Origin: Lachnospiraceae bacterium
GTDB taxonomy: Bacteria > Bacillota > Clostridia > Lachnospirales > Lachnospiraceae
Assembly (NCBI GenBank): GCA_022790855.1
Contig: JAAVYA010000033.1
Location: 1 to 40,530 of the forward strand
Direction: 5' to 3'
Length of the DNA stretch: 40,530 nucleotides
The translations under genes were made by a program, and so were the position numbers. Positions 16,303-25,354 of the stretch are shown piece after piece; the stretch's first letter is position 1, and every line of letters starts with the position of its first letter. The notes beneath the pieces are model-generated. The model saw only the letters and a list, made by a program, of their open reading frames with translations. It made no database searches and was not told the DNA's origin.

Positions 16303-16351
16303 TCCTATGGTTTTTAAAGATCAGAAAAGAAAAAAATGGAGGTAGAATATA

Positions 16352-16726
16352 ATGGCAAAGTTAACAACGGCAGAATTTATTGAAGCGATTAAAGAGTTAA
16401 GCGTATTAGAGCTGAATGAGTTAGTAAAAGCATGTGAAGAGGAATTTGGCGTATCTGCAGCAGCAGGCGTTGTAGTTGCAGCAGCAGGCGGCGAGGCAGC
16501 GGCAGAGGAAGAGAAGACTGACTTCAACGTAGAGCTGACAGAAGTTGGCCCCAACAAGGTTAAGGTTATCAAAGTTGTTCGTGAAGTTACCGGTCTTGGC
16601 TTGAAGGAAGCAAAAGAAGTAGTTGACGGTGCTCCCAAGATTGTTAAGGAAGGCGCAGAGAAGGCAGAAGCAGAAGATATTAAGGCTAAGTTAGAAGCAG
16701 AAGGCGCAAAGGTTACTTTGAAATAA
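16352..16726 (+). CDS. rplL: 50S ribosomal protein L7/L12
   Basis: A 124-residue L7/L12. It has the N-terminal dimerisation helices (about 1-35), an Ala/Gly/Glu-rich hinge (about 36-55) and the C-terminal factor-binding domain with [21 protein letters not shown]. It follows rplJ by 49 nt and has a GGAGG site. In most bacteria rpoB follows; here an accessory module intervenes. Confidence 0.97.
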   Translation: MAKLTTAEFIEAIKELSVLELNELVKACEEEFGVSAAAGVVVAAAGGEAAAEEEKTDFNVELTEVGPNKVKVIKVVREVTGLGLKEAKEVVDGAPKIVKEGAEKAEAEDIKAKLEAEGAKVTLK

Positions 16727-16771
16727 TTTAGTTTCGTAAGATATATTTTGGAATAAGAATGTTCAGAAAAG

Positions 16772-16811
16772 AAAATCCCGGAAGGATAACAATTCCTTCT
16801 GGGATTTTTTT
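16772..16811. terminator. Intrinsic terminator after rplL
   Basis: AAAATCCCGGAAGG (16772-16785) pairs with CCTTCTGGGATTTT (16795-16808), followed by Ts to 16811. On the minus strand the same hairpin is followed by a T-rich tract, so it can also end the UroD-family gene that finishes at 16853. Confidence 0.85.
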
Positions 16812-16852
16812 GTAGAAAAAAATATTGTGTTTGGCGGACGTTAATTTATTTT

Positions 16853-17926
16853 TCAGAATCCTCCGAATTGTTTTCTGGCCTCATAGAGCGCTAGAATATT
16901 TTCAACGGGGACGTCTCCTTCAAAATCCTGGCTCCCGCAGAGAATGTAGCCGCTTTTGCCGCTGCCGTACAGTGCATGGATCACACGGGTAGTTTCTTCG
17001 TATACGTCTTCCGGTGTTCCAAAGGGAAGTATGTCTTGCGTATCTATGCCGCCTTGAAAGCATAATTGCTCTCCAAAATCTGTTTTTAGCCCATCTACTT
17101 CCAGCCCCGTGACTTTTTGAATCGGCTCAATGGCATCGATACCGCACCGGATTAGATTCGGAATTATAGGGCGGATGGCACCGCAGGAGTGCTGCATATA
17201 GAAACAATTATGGCGGTGAGCCTGTGCTACAAAACGTTTGGTATTTGCTGCAAAGAATTCATCCCACATGGCGGGGCTGAATAATGTGCTGCGCTGCGTC
17301 CCGTAGTCGTCGCAAAGATGGATAAAGTCGACCTGCCCATTTGCGGCTTCGTACATGCGCTCATATATTTCATAGCAGGAATCACAGTATCGATTTAGCA
17401 TGGCCTTGATCAGTTCCGGTTCTTCAATCATGTTAATGTAGAATTCTTCTGCATCATAAAGTAAAGTAAATACCTGGTAAGGGCCGGGCCATCCGATGCG
17501 AATTGCTTTGTCAGAATGCTTTTTTACGAAATCTGTTACAGCATTGTAGTCATAGTTGTCCGGATTTATCCATCCGTCAAATGACTCAAAATCTTCCCAT
17601 GTTTTTATAATAGAATAAGGTTTGGTGATAATGTGGCTGTTATATTCTACCCCATTCCACTTATTGATATATTCGCAGCCCATATTATTTGTATAGACCA
17701 TATCACCGTTTTTGTTTTTGTATGGTTCTATCTTAGGGCCGATGTATGGCGGCATATCCAGAATACGGGTGTCAATCTCCAGAATATCCTGGACTTCATC
17801 GTTGGAATTTACGTGAAAGTGTTCTCTTAATTTTTCCCAGATGCTATCCACGCATTGCATGGTAGAAGGGACGCGGTCTGTGGGTTTGCGCTGTAATGCG
17901 GCACGAATGCGCTCTTTGCTGGTCAT
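16853..17926 (-). CDS. UroD-family protein with a methyltransferase-type zinc site (MtaA/CmuA-like)
   Basis: The 357-residue protein belongs to the uroporphyrinogen decarboxylase/cobalamin methyltransferase superfamily (N-terminal RAALQRKPTDRVP, a TIM barrel). The C-terminal half has His246-x-Cys248 (MQHSCGAI) and Cys330 (YILCGSQ), the H-x-C...C zinc ligand pattern of MtaA/MtbA/CmuA methyltransferases, which true UroD lacks. It probably moves a methyl group between a corrinoid and a thiol rather than making haem. No corrinoid protein is in the window, so the substrate is unknown. The ATG at 17926 follows GAAAGGAGCC; the in-frame ATG 18 nt upstream lies on that site. It is divergent from an AraC regulator, a likely controller. 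Confidence 0.8.
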   Translation of the reverse strand: MTSKERIRAALQRKPTDRVPSTMQCVDSIWEKLREHFHVNSNDEVQDILEIDTRILDMPPYIGPKIEPYKNKNGDMVYTNNMGCEYINKWNGVEYNSHIITKPYSIIKTWEDFESFDGWINPDNYDYNAVTDFVKKHSDKAIRIGWPGPYQVFTLLYDAEEFYINMIEEPELIKAMLNRYCDSCYEIYERMYEAANGQVDFIHLCDDYGTQRSTLFSPAMWDEFFAANTKRFVAQAHRHNCFYMQHSCGAIRPIIPNLIRCGIDAIEPIQKVTGLEVDGLKTDFGEQLCFQGGIDTQDILPFGTPEDVYEETTRVIHALYGSGKSGYILCGSQDFEGDVPVENILALYEARKQFGGF

Positions 17927-17982
17927 ATTTTTGGCTCCTTTCAAAATGTGTGATTCATTTCTAGTGTGATTTGTATGGATTT

Positions 17983-18011
17983 ATTGTAAACAAAGAGATA
18001 TACCAAAACAA
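17983..18011 (-). promoter_or_regulatory. Promoter of the UroD-family gene
   Basis: Minus-strand TTGTTT (18011-18006), a 17-bp spacer and TACAAT (17988-17983). It lies about 57 bp upstream of the start, in the gap shared with the divergent AraC gene. Confidence 0.5.
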
Positions 18012-18067
18012 TGCACAGGAAAATCCTAAAATAGTACCAGAATATGTTGCAATACGAGCAGTTGAGG

Positions 18068-18096
18068 TTGTAGGAAAGATCCCATTAAGATATAAT
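18068..18096 (+). promoter_or_regulatory. Promoter of the AraC-family gene
   Basis: TTGTAG (18068-18073), a 17-bp spacer and perfect TATAAT (18091-18096). It is back to back with the UroD-family promoter, so a regulator bound between them could act on both. Confidence 0.5.
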
Positions 18097-18171
18097 ATTG
18101 AATATAAAGTGTTTCAAAAATAACGGCAGACAGCTTTGGGGGAATAAGCCACTGCAGTTTGGGAGGAAATT

Positions 18172-19074
18172 ATGGAATATAGTAAAATGCCTAATGCGGA
18201 AATGTTTCTTTGCAGCGAAGGGGCAGAGTTTCATGATTACTATTATGAGGTATCTGAAAGCCAGCCGGAAGACAGCCTGTTCTACTGTATGAGGCGGACA
18301 GGGATTGTGGCGAAGATTCCAAAAGTATTTTATGTGGAACGAAATAGTATGACAGCATATTGTGAAATTTTTTGCATTTTTTCTGGAAAAGGAACGTTAA
18401 CATTTCGAAATAAGGCGTATCCCTTGCGGAGAGGGCAGATTATTGTTCTTCCAACTTATGAGGGCCATAATTATGCCAGTGATGCTGCAGAACCTCTGGG
18501 GAAATCCTGGATTGAATTTTATGGAGGAGACAGTCAAAGGATTGTGAAACACATTGTAGACAGACAGGGGCCGGTAATTGAGGGTTCCGTGTTTTCGGAT
18601 GTGATTTCTGCCCTGGGCATATTACAGCTGAGGTTGATGTCAGGAGAGACTAAGGGAGTGTCGTTGAGTATATATCAGATGCTTCTTGCACTTTTGGAAT
18701 ATGAAGAAAGGTATGCTGCTGTGGGGCTTGAACCGGATGTAAGGGAAAATTTCATTCGTGCAGAGGCCTACATTGAAGCCCGTCTGCAGGAACCGCTTCG
18801 GAATGAACAACTAGCAAACATTTGCGGACTCAGTCTCTCTTATTTTTTAAAACAATTTAAGCAGGTTTACGGAATGACACCACAGCAGTATATTATGGAA
18901 CGAAGATTTCAACGTGGGCGAGATTTGCTGGTACAAACGAATAAGCCAATAAGTGAGATTGCAGAAAAACTTTCTTATTGTAATACAAGCCACTTCATTC
19001 GGCAGTTCCGCAGCCGGGAAGGGATGTCCCCGGCGCAGTACCGTAAGAAATATGGGATACGGAGTGGTTATTGA
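18172..19074 (+). CDS. AraC-family transcriptional regulator with N-terminal cupin
   Basis: A 300-residue one-component regulator. An N-terminal cupin sensing domain (about 45-130, with GKGTLTFRNKAYPLRRGQII) is followed by two helix-turn-helix motifs (about 200-298): LANICGLSLSYFLKQFKQVYGMTPQQYI and then ISEIAEKLSYCNTSHFIRQF with the family-typical GMSPAQYRKKYG ending. The cupin probably binds a small sugar or related ligand. GGAGG precedes the ATG. Its stop overlaps the stop of the convergent LacI-type gene by 7 nt. A role in controlling the divergent UroD-family gene is inferred from layout. Confidence 0.88.
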   Translation: MEYSKMPNAEMFLCSEGAEFHDYYYEVSESQPEDSLFYCMRRTGIVAKIPKVFYVERNSMTAYCEIFCIFSGKGTLTFRNKAYPLRRGQIIVLPTYEGHNYASDAAEPLGKSWIEFYGGDSQRIVKHIVDRQGPVIEGSVFSDVISALGILQLRLMSGETKGVSLSIYQMLLALLEYEERYAAVGLEPDVRENFIRAEAYIEARLQEPLRNEQLANICGLSLSYFLKQFKQVYGMTPQQYIMERRFQRGRDLLVQTNKPISEIAEKLSYCNTSHFIRQFRSREGMSPAQYRKKYGIRSGY

Positions 19075-21320
19075 TATAGCTGCAGTACTTCTTTTTGGCC
19101 AAGATTTAATGCATCCTGTATGGGCATCCCATGCCGGTATATATTTTGGAAAATACCGCATAACACGGCCTCAATACGATGAGGGGGAACGGAGCCGGAC
19201 TTTCCCTCATAAGGATATAGCCGGGTATGGGACAAGGCGATGCCTTCTTCTGTCTCCCCCAGCCATGGGTACAGTTTCAAAAGCTCATGATTGTGATAAG
19301 GATAATCCATAACAGACTGACCGTCTAAAATTGTCATATAATAGCTGATGTTTTTCTGGCATACCCATCGAAAATATTCTAATATCAGTTTTTCATCTGA
19401 GGCAGAGGGACTGATGCCAAGATTCCAGCCAACATTTGCAGGAACCTTGCTGGGCATGGCCGCATAGCCAATTTTACTGATGGTATCCCTGGACACCGCT
19501 GATTTCAATGGACTGGCATATTCTGTAAAAGATAGAAACATGGCGATATCCCCATTGGCAAATTGTTCAAATACCTGGTCGGTTTTTTGCAGAAGGGGAT
19601 TCTGGGGAATATAGTTGCAGGTATCTAAAATACTTTGGAAGCCCTTAAAATTCGCAGGTGAATTTAGAATCAAGCGGTTGTTTTGATCGTAGAGCCCGCC
19701 GCCGTGTCCCCAGAGCCGGACAAGAATCTCCAGAAACATTTCCGAAGGGAAATATCCGGGAATGGAGGTGCCGTATCTGGTTGGTGATTCCGGGTTCAAA
19801 GATTTTGTGAAAAATTCTGCAATTCCGTTAAATTCTGCCCATGTCCTGGGCGGACGGAGGGGAATGTGGTGGTGCTCCTGAAAAAGCTGCTGTAAACGGA
19901 TGTTTTCAAAGATATCTTTCCGGTAAAACAACAAATGGGTTCCGCCAATGATTGGAAGGCCATAATAATGCCCCTTGTAATTGCAGTTTTTCAGATTTTT
20001 TTCAATAATATGAGAAAAGTCAAACTGCCTGGAAGTGATAAATGAGGTCAAATCCCGCAGGCATTGTTCCCGCGCCAGATAATTCAGCCAGGCAATATCA
20101 AACATATAAATGTCATAGGAGCCATGTTCTTTGTGGCTATCCTCATAGATTCCTTTGAACAGCTCCGAAATAGGCAAATAATCAAATTGAATGTTGATTC
20201 CTGCTTTTGTGCAAAAGTCCCGGGATACCAGCTTTAATGCGTGGATCGTGGGAAGCTCCGCCGCCAAAATACGCAAAGTTTTTTTGTGTACCGGAATTTG
20301 GTATTTTGGAGGGGGCTCAGGCAGTTTGTAGGACTCTTTGGTATAGCGATCCTGATGCATGATATATTTTGTTTCAAAAAAAGCAGGCTGTAGGATATTT
20401 TGAATCAAAAGACTGGCGGCTTCCCGGCCCAGAGTATAAGCCCGTCTGGAGGTGCGCAGCGTTCCGGGGTGATAGTTGGAGGAATGCCAGGATTCAATTC
20501 CCAGAGTGATGATAACCACGTCCTCAGGAATGCGAATATGGCATAAGGAAAGAGCCTCTGTGATACCGATGGTGATAGTTTCGGCGGAGGAAATAATTAC
20601 CTGGGGGACTTCTGTCAGAAGAGCGTCCATCTGAACATGGAATGCGTCCTCTTTAGTCATGTTGCAGGAATGGATGCAGGAAGGCTGATAAGGGTGCTCC
20701 AGAGCTTCGTGAGCGTCTTCAAAAGCGCTGATGCATTCTTTCTCATTAAACTGCCCAGAGCCTCCGGTAAAAAGAGACAGCCTCTCATAACCGGATTCAA
20801 TCAGATGCTCTGTCAAGGAGTAGACGGTAGAGTAATTGTCAAAAGCAATAAAATTAACATCCAGTCCTTGAGGAAGGCGGTCTATAAATACGGAAGGTAT
20901 CTGATACCGGAGAATATTGTTTTTGAAAAAATCCGTATGATCCGGCTGACAGGTGACAATAATAATGCCGCTGACATTCCTGCCAATGAAATCCTGGACG
21001 ATTTTAAGCTCCTTGGAAGGCTGGCTATAGGAAAATGCGATGTTAATAGAATATCCTTCCAGGTCTGCCTGCTGGATGATGCCTTGCAGAATCTCAGAAA
21101 AATAAGGGTCGTCAATCTGGGGAAAAACCACTCCGATTTCTTTGGAGTCCATTTCCCGCATTTTTCTGGCGGAGGTATTGGGAATATAATTCAGTTCTTC
21201 AATTGCAGCCATGACTTTGAAGCGAGTCTTCGCTGTTACTTTCTTAGAACCGTTGATAACATAAGAAACGGTGGCGATAGATACATTTGCCAGTTTGGCC
21301 ACATCTTTCAGTGTTGTCAT
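19068..21320 (-). CDS. LacI-type regulator fused to an ABC solute-binding-protein domain
   Basis: At 750 residues this is about twice the usual LacI length. Residues 1-55 are a LacI helix-turn-helix (TLKDVAKLANVSIATVSYVI) with hinge helix (LNYIPNTSARKM). Residues about 60-330 form a periplasmic-binding-like effector domain. Residues about 345-750 resemble an extracellular solute-binding protein family 1 domain, shown by YYGLPIIGGTHLLFYRKDIF, TWAEF and the C-terminal ligand-closure segments. There is no signal peptide, so it is cytosolic. It is divergent from fucI and shares a 206-bp regulatory gap, so it probably controls the fucose operon. The second domain could sense another sugar or oligosaccharide. 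The start has a GGGAGG site. Confidence 0.86.
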   Translation of the reverse strand: MTTLKDVAKLANVSIATVSYVINGSKKVTAKTRFKVMAAIEELNYIPNTSARKMREMDSKEIGVVFPQIDDPYFSEILQGIIQQADLEGYSINIAFSYSQPSKELKIVQDFIGRNVSGIIIVTCQPDHTDFFKNNILRYQIPSVFIDRLPQGLDVNFIAFDNYSTVYSLTEHLIESGYERLSLFTGGSGQFNEKECISAFEDAHEALEHPYQPSCIHSCNMTKEDAFHVQMDALLTEVPQVIISSAETITIGITEALSLCHIRIPEDVVIITLGIESWHSSNYHPGTLRTSRRAYTLGREAASLLIQNILQPAFFETKYIMHQDRYTKESYKLPEPPPKYQIPVHKKTLRILAAELPTIHALKLVSRDFCTKAGINIQFDYLPISELFKGIYEDSHKEHGSYDIYMFDIAWLNYLAREQCLRDLTSFITSRQFDFSHIIEKNLKNCNYKGHYYGLPIIGGTHLLFYRKDIFENIRLQQLFQEHHHIPLRPPRTWAEFNGIAEFFTKSLNPESPTRYGTSIPGYFPSEMFLEILVRLWGHGGGLYDQNNRLILNSPANFKGFQSILDTCNYIPQNPLLQKTDQVFEQFANGDIAMFLSFTEYASPLKSAVSRDTISKIGYAAMPSKVPANVGWNLGISPSASDEKLILEYFRWVCQKNISYYMTILDGQSVMDYPYHNHELLKLYPWLGETEEGIALSHTRLYPYEGKSGSVPPHRIEAVLCGIFQNIYRHGMPIQDALNLGQKEVLQLYQ

Positions 21321-21361
21321 TATGTATAAAACCTCCCGGATAAAAAATAAGATTATTTACT

Positions 21362-21390
21362 TTTTTATCATAGAAAAAATCAAAAGTCAA
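21362..21390 (-). promoter_or_regulatory. Candidate promoter of the LacI-SBP regulator
   Basis: Minus-strand TTGACT (21390-21385), a 17-bp spacer and TAAAAA (21367-21362). The -10 is poor, so confidence is limited. Confidence 0.35.
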
Positions 21391-21411
21391 TTTAAAATTT
21401 AAAATAAATAG

Positions 21412-21423
21412 TGAAACGTTTAA
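21412..21423. promoter_or_regulatory. Candidate LacI-type operator
   Basis: The 8-bp palindrome AAACGTTT (21414-21421), within TGAAACGTTTAA, has the central CG typical of LacI-family operators. It lies between the divergent regulator and fucI promoters, 21 bp upstream of the fucI -35, and so could serve both. It differs from the CcpA cre by one missing base. Confidence 0.45.
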
Positions 21424-21442
21424 AAACAAAAATAAAAAACTG

Positions 21443-21470
21443 TTGAAAATGTACAAAATAAAGGTACAAT
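21443..21470 (+). promoter_or_regulatory. SigA promoter of the fucose operon
   Basis: TTGAAA (21443-21448), a 16-bp spacer and TACAAT (21465-21470), about 57 bp before the fucI start, which has a strong GAAGGAGG site. Confidence 0.6.
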
Positions 21471-21526
21471 AAAAGAAAAGGAGTAACATTGGTCAATATA
21501 GTGTATCCTGAAGGAGGTTATTAAAA

Positions 21527-23326
21527 ATGGCAGAGTCAAGATTAATCGGTGGTTATCCAGTGATCGGCATCCGTCCCACGATCGATGGAAGAAGGGGACC
21601 CTTAAAAGTTCGTGAAGGTTTGGAAGAGCAGACAATGGGTATGGCGAAAGCAGCAGCTCAATTGTTTGAGGAGAATATAAAATACTCCAATGGGGAACCG
21701 GTGAAGGTTGTGATCGCAGATACCACCATCGGGCGTGTTGCAGAAGCGGCGGCATGCGAAGAAAAGTTTCGCAGGGAAGGCGTTGCAATTACACTTACCG
21801 TAACACCTTGCTGGTGCTATGGTTCCGAGACTATGGATATGGATCCTCAGACGATCAAGGGAGTATGGGGATTGAATGCCACAGAGCGTCCGGGCGCTGT
21901 ATATCTTGCGTCCGTACTTGCCACACATGCCCAGAAGGGGCTTCCGGCATTCGGAATCTATGGACATGATGTAGTAGATGCGGATGACGCTTCCATTGGA
22001 GCCGACATTCAGGAGAAATTATTAAGATTTGCCCGCGCGGCTGTTGCAGCGGCTTCCATGAGAGGCAAGTCCTATCTGCAGATTGGTTCTATCTGCATGG
22101 GCATCGGCGGATCTATTATTGATTCAGATTTTATGGAGTCTTACCTTGGAATGCGTGTAGAATCTGTAGATGAGGTTGAAATTATCCGCAGAATGACAGA
22201 AGGTATCTACGATGAAGCAGAATTCCAGAAAGCTCTTGCATGGGCAAAGGAAAAATGCGCCATCGGCTTTGATAAGAACCCGGACTTTGTAAAGAAGAGC
22301 GATGAAGAGAAAGACAAACAATTTGAGTTTGTAGTAAAGATGGCGGTTATCATCAAGGATCTGATGAACGGCAATCCCAACCTCCCCGAGGGCCGGGAAG
22401 AAGAGATGGTGGGCCATAATGCGATTGCAGCAGGCTTCCAGGGCCAGAGACAGTGGACAGACTTCTATCCCAATGGCGACTTTGCAGAGGCAGTTTTAAA
22501 TACCTCCTTCGACTGGAACGGAGCAAGAGAGCCCTACATATTAGCAACAGAGAATGATGTTTTGAACGGGCTTGGAATGTTGTTTATGAAACTGCTCACC
22601 AACCGGGCTCAGATGTTTGCAGATGTTCGTACCTATTGGAGCGGGGATGCGGTGAAGCGTGTCACAGATTATGAAATTGAAGGAAAAGCAAAGGAAGCGG
22701 ACGGCTTTATCCATTTGATCAATTCCGGCGCTTGCTGTCTGGATGCTTGCGGCGGGGCTAAGGATGCAGATGGCAATAGCGTAATGAAACCTTGGTATGA
22801 GGTAACAAAAGAAGACCAGGATGCCATTTTAGCAGCCACCACCTGGAATGCGGCAGATAACGGATACTTCCGGGGAGGTGGATTTTCCTCCAGGTTCCTC
22901 ACCGATGCTGAGATGCCCTGCACCATGATTCGTCTGAACCTGGTAAAAGGTCTGGGACCGGTTCTTCAGATTGCAGAAGGCTGGACAGTAAAGCTCCCGG
23001 CAGAGGTTTCTGATGTTTTGTGGAAGAGAACGGATTATACATGGCCCTGCACCTGGTTTGCTCCCAGATGCGACGGCAAAGAAGGTTCTCCCTTTAAGAC
23101 AGCTTATGATGTAATGAATAACTGGGGCGCTAACCATGGAGCAATTTCCTATGGACATATCGGAGCAGATTTGATCACCATGTGTTCCATGCTGAGAATA
23201 CCGGTTTGTATGCACAATGTACCGGATGAAAAGATCTTCCGTCCGGCTGCATGGAATGCATTTGGAATGGACAGAGAAGGTGCTGACTACAGAGCTTGCG
23301 CAACCTATGGACCTTTCTATAAATAA
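21527..23326 (+). CDS. fucI: L-fucose isomerase
   Basis: The 599-residue enzyme interconverts L-fucose and L-fuculose. It matches E. coli FucI (591 residues) through [16 protein letters not shown] and the metal ligands Glu342 (ATENDVLNG) and Asp366 (FADVRTYW), spaced 24 residues apart as in the E. coli enzyme (337 and 361). A third ligand is His537 or His544 in [18 protein letters not shown]. These position assignments are by motif spacing. It heads an operon with the mutarotase and kinase. Confidence 0.95.
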   Translation: MAESRLIGGYPVIGIRPTIDGRRGPLKVREGLEEQTMGMAKAAAQLFEENIKYSNGEPVKVVIADTTIGRVAEAAACEEKFRREGVAITLTVTPCWCYGSETMDMDPQTIKGVWGLNATERPGAVYLASVLATHAQKGLPAFGIYGHDVVDADDASIGADIQEKLLRFARAAVAAASMRGKSYLQIGSICMGIGGSIIDSDFMESYLGMRVESVDEVEIIRRMTEGIYDEAEFQKALAWAKEKCAIGFDKNPDFVKKSDEEKDKQFEFVVKMAVIIKDLMNGNPNLPEGREEEMVGHNAIAAGFQGQRQWTDFYPNGDFAEAVLNTSFDWNGAREPYILATENDVLNGLGMLFMKLLTNRAQMFADVRTYWSGDAVKRVTDYEIEGKAKEADGFIHLINSGACCLDACGGAKDADGNSVMKPWYEVTKEDQDAILAATTWNAADNGYFRGGGFSSRFLTDAEMPCTMIRLNLVKGLGPVLQIAEGWTVKLPAEVSDVLWKRTDYTWPCTWFAPRCDGKEGSPFKTAYDVMNNWGANHGAISYGHIGADLITMCSMLRIPVCMHNVPDEKIFRPAAWNAFGMDREGADYRACATYGPFYK

Positions 23327-23372
23327 GACGGCCGTTTTCTGTTGCTATGAAGTATCATAAAGAATAAAAGAG

Positions 23373-23419
23373 TACCGGGCAGCTTTCCGAAATTTATATT
23401 TCCCGAAGGCTGCCCGGTA
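23373..23419 (+). repeat. Hairpin in the fucI-fucU gap
   Basis: TACCGGGCAGC (23373-23383) pairs perfectly with GCTGCCCGGTA (23409-23419), with more pairing possible inside. The right arm ends 3 nt before the fucU ribosome-binding site GGAGGAAG and no T-run follows. It may stabilise the fucI message or limit fucU translation. Confidence 0.6.
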
Positions 23420-23434
23420 ATTGGAGGAAGAGAT

Positions 23435-23875
23435 ATGTTAAAAGGAATTCCTAAAATCTTGTCACCGGAGCTGCTAAAGGTTCTTTGTGAAATGGGCCAT
23501 AGCGACCGTCTGGTGATTTCCGACGGTAATTTTCCGGCAGAATCCATGGGAAAGAATGCGATTGTGATCCGCTGCGACGGTCACGGAGTACCGGAATTGC
23601 TGGATGCAATCCTGCAGGTTTTTCCGCTGGATACCTATGTGGAGACACCGGTAAATCTGATGGAGGTAATGCCGGGAGACACCGTAGAGACACCGATTTG
23701 GGATACATATAAAGAAATTATTGCAAAGCATGACAGCAGAGGCGCCAAGGCAGTAGGAAATATTGAACGGTTTCAATTCTATGAGGAAGCAAAATGCGCC
23801 TATGCGATTCTTGCTACCGGAGAATCTGCACTATATGCCAATATAATGCTGCAAAAAGGTGTCGTAACAGAATAA
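23435..23875 (+). CDS. fucU: L-fucose mutarotase (RbsD/FucU family)
   Basis: The 146-residue protein belongs to the RbsD/FucU family of sugar mutarotases that speed interconversion of alpha and beta anomers. The EMGHSDRLVISDGNFP stretch (with His22) and the C-terminal RFQFYEEAKCAYAILATGE are typical. It lies between fucI and the kinase, where it would supply the anomer used by the isomerase. Confidence 0.93.
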   Translation: MLKGIPKILSPELLKVLCEMGHSDRLVISDGNFPAESMGKNAIVIRCDGHGVPELLDAILQVFPLDTYVETPVNLMEVMPGDTVETPIWDTYKEIIAKHDSRGAKAVGNIERFQFYEEAKCAYAILATGESALYANIMLQKGVVTE

Positions 23876-23894
23876 AAGCCTTGGAGGGAAAAGC

Positions 23895-25292
23895 GTGGAG
23901 AAATATTTTTTAGCGATTGATATCGGCGCCTCCAGCGGGCGTCATATTCTGGGATATAAAAAGAACGGAAAGCTTTTTTTGGAAGAAGTGCACCGCTTTT
24001 GGAACGGAATGGATGAAGAAGACGGGATTCTTTGCTGGAATGTAGAGAGGCTGTTTTCAGATATTCTGGAAGGAATGAAGAAATGTAAAGAACTGGGGAA
24101 AATTCCCCAAAGCGTGGGTATTGATACCTGGGGTGTGGATTATGTTCTGCTGGATCAGGATGATCAGTTAGTGGGGAAAGCTGTGGGATACCGGGATCAC
24201 AGAACCGACGGCATAGATCAGGAAGTATACAAAGCCGTTCCAGAAGAGGAGCTGTACCAAAGAACTGGTATCCAGAAGGCAATCTACAACACGATTTATC
24301 AACTGGCGGCCCTGAAAAAACAAGACCCCAGCCAACTGGAAAAGGCGAAGACACTTCTAATGATTCCGGATTATTTCCATTTTAAATTATGCGGCAAAAA
24401 AGTGCAGGAGTATTCGGAAGCTACGACCAGCCAACTGGTGAATCCTGTAACCAAGGATTGGGATTATGAGTTAATGGACAGGCTGGGAATTCCGAAATCT
24501 ATATTTCAGCCTATTACCATGCCAGGAACGATGATTGGGCGCTTAACCAAAGAAGTTCAGGAGCAGGTGGGTTATGATTGCGCCGTAGTGCTGCCGCCAA
24601 CCCATGATACTGCGTCAGCCGTTATGGCCGTGCCATCCAACGAGGAAGATGTATGCTATATCAGTTCCGGAACATGGTCTTTGATGGGTATTGAAAAAGA
24701 TGAGCCGGATTGTTCCGCCAAAAGTAAAGAAGCGAATTTTACCAATGAAGGCGGATATAGAGGGAAAATCACGTATCTGGCCAATATTATGGGCCTCTGG
24801 ATGATCCAGTCTGTGCGGAATCAACTGGCACCTGATATGTCCTACGGAGAATTGTGTGAACAAGCATCCAGAGAGACGATTCAGACGATGGTGGATTGTC
24901 AGGATGCAAGCTTCCTTTCGCCGGAGGATATGGTGGAAGCAGTCAAAGATTATTGCAGAAAAACTGGTCAGCAGGTGCCGGAGACATTGGCGGAACTATC
25001 TTGTGTCATTTACAACAGTCTTGCAAAGTGTTATGCACAGAAACTGAAAGAGATAGAGAAGATTTCCGGCGTCTGTTATGATAAGATTCATATTATCGGC
25101 GGCGGTTCCAATGCGGAGTATTTGAACCAACTTACGGCAAAGTATACGGAGATTCCGGTACATGCAGGGCCGGGAGAGGCTACGGCTATTGGTAATATTT
25201 TGACCCAGATGATTACAGAGGGTGTTTTTAGCGATTTGAAGGAAGCGCGTCAGTGTGTAGCGGAGTCGTTTGATATTCATATTTACGAATGA
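23895..25292 (+). CDS. FGGY-family kinase, probable L-fuculokinase (RhaB-like)
   Basis: A 465-residue sugar kinase that starts at GTG after GGAGGG. The ATP phosphate loop DIGASSGR (9-16), SVGIDTWGVDYVLLD (73-87), the catalytic-base Asp238 in HDTASAV, and GTWSLMG (259-265) mark the rhamnulokinase (RhaB) branch rather than E. coli FucK. The position in a fucI-fucU operon points to L-fuculose as the likely substrate, though L-rhamnulose is possible. The product would need an aldolase that is not in the window. An intrinsic terminator follows. Confidence 0.85.
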   Translation: MEKYFLAIDIGASSGRHILGYKKNGKLFLEEVHRFWNGMDEEDGILCWNVERLFSDILEGMKKCKELGKIPQSVGIDTWGVDYVLLDQDDQLVGKAVGYRDHRTDGIDQEVYKAVPEEELYQRTGIQKAIYNTIYQLAALKKQDPSQLEKAKTLLMIPDYFHFKLCGKKVQEYSEATTSQLVNPVTKDWDYELMDRLGIPKSIFQPITMPGTMIGRLTKEVQEQVGYDCAVVLPPTHDTASAVMAVPSNEEDVCYISSGTWSLMGIEKDEPDCSAKSKEANFTNEGGYRGKITYLANIMGLWMIQSVRNQLAPDMSYGELCEQASRETIQTMVDCQDASFLSPEDMVEAVKDYCRKTGQQVPETLAELSCVIYNSLAKCYAQKLKEIEKISGVCYDKIHIIGGGSNAEYLNQLTAKYTEIPVHAGPGEATAIGNILTQMITEGVFSDLKEARQCVAESFDIHIYE

Positions 25293-25298
25293 TAAGAA

Positions 25299-25328
25299 GG
25301 GGAGCGCCTGTAGGGGGGCTCCCTTTTT
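25299..25328 (+). terminator. Intrinsic terminator after the fucose operon
   Basis: GGGAGC (25300-25305) pairs with GCTCCC (25318-25323), followed by five Ts. It closes the fucose operon before the rpoB promoter. Confidence 0.85.
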
Positions 25329-25354
25329 GCCTGGTAAGAAGAGAATCGCTTTTT

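Noticed and set aside
21412..21423. CcpA cre site
   Set aside because: The central motif TGAAACG is one base shorter than the cre pattern TGNAANCG, so a LacI-type operator is the better reading.
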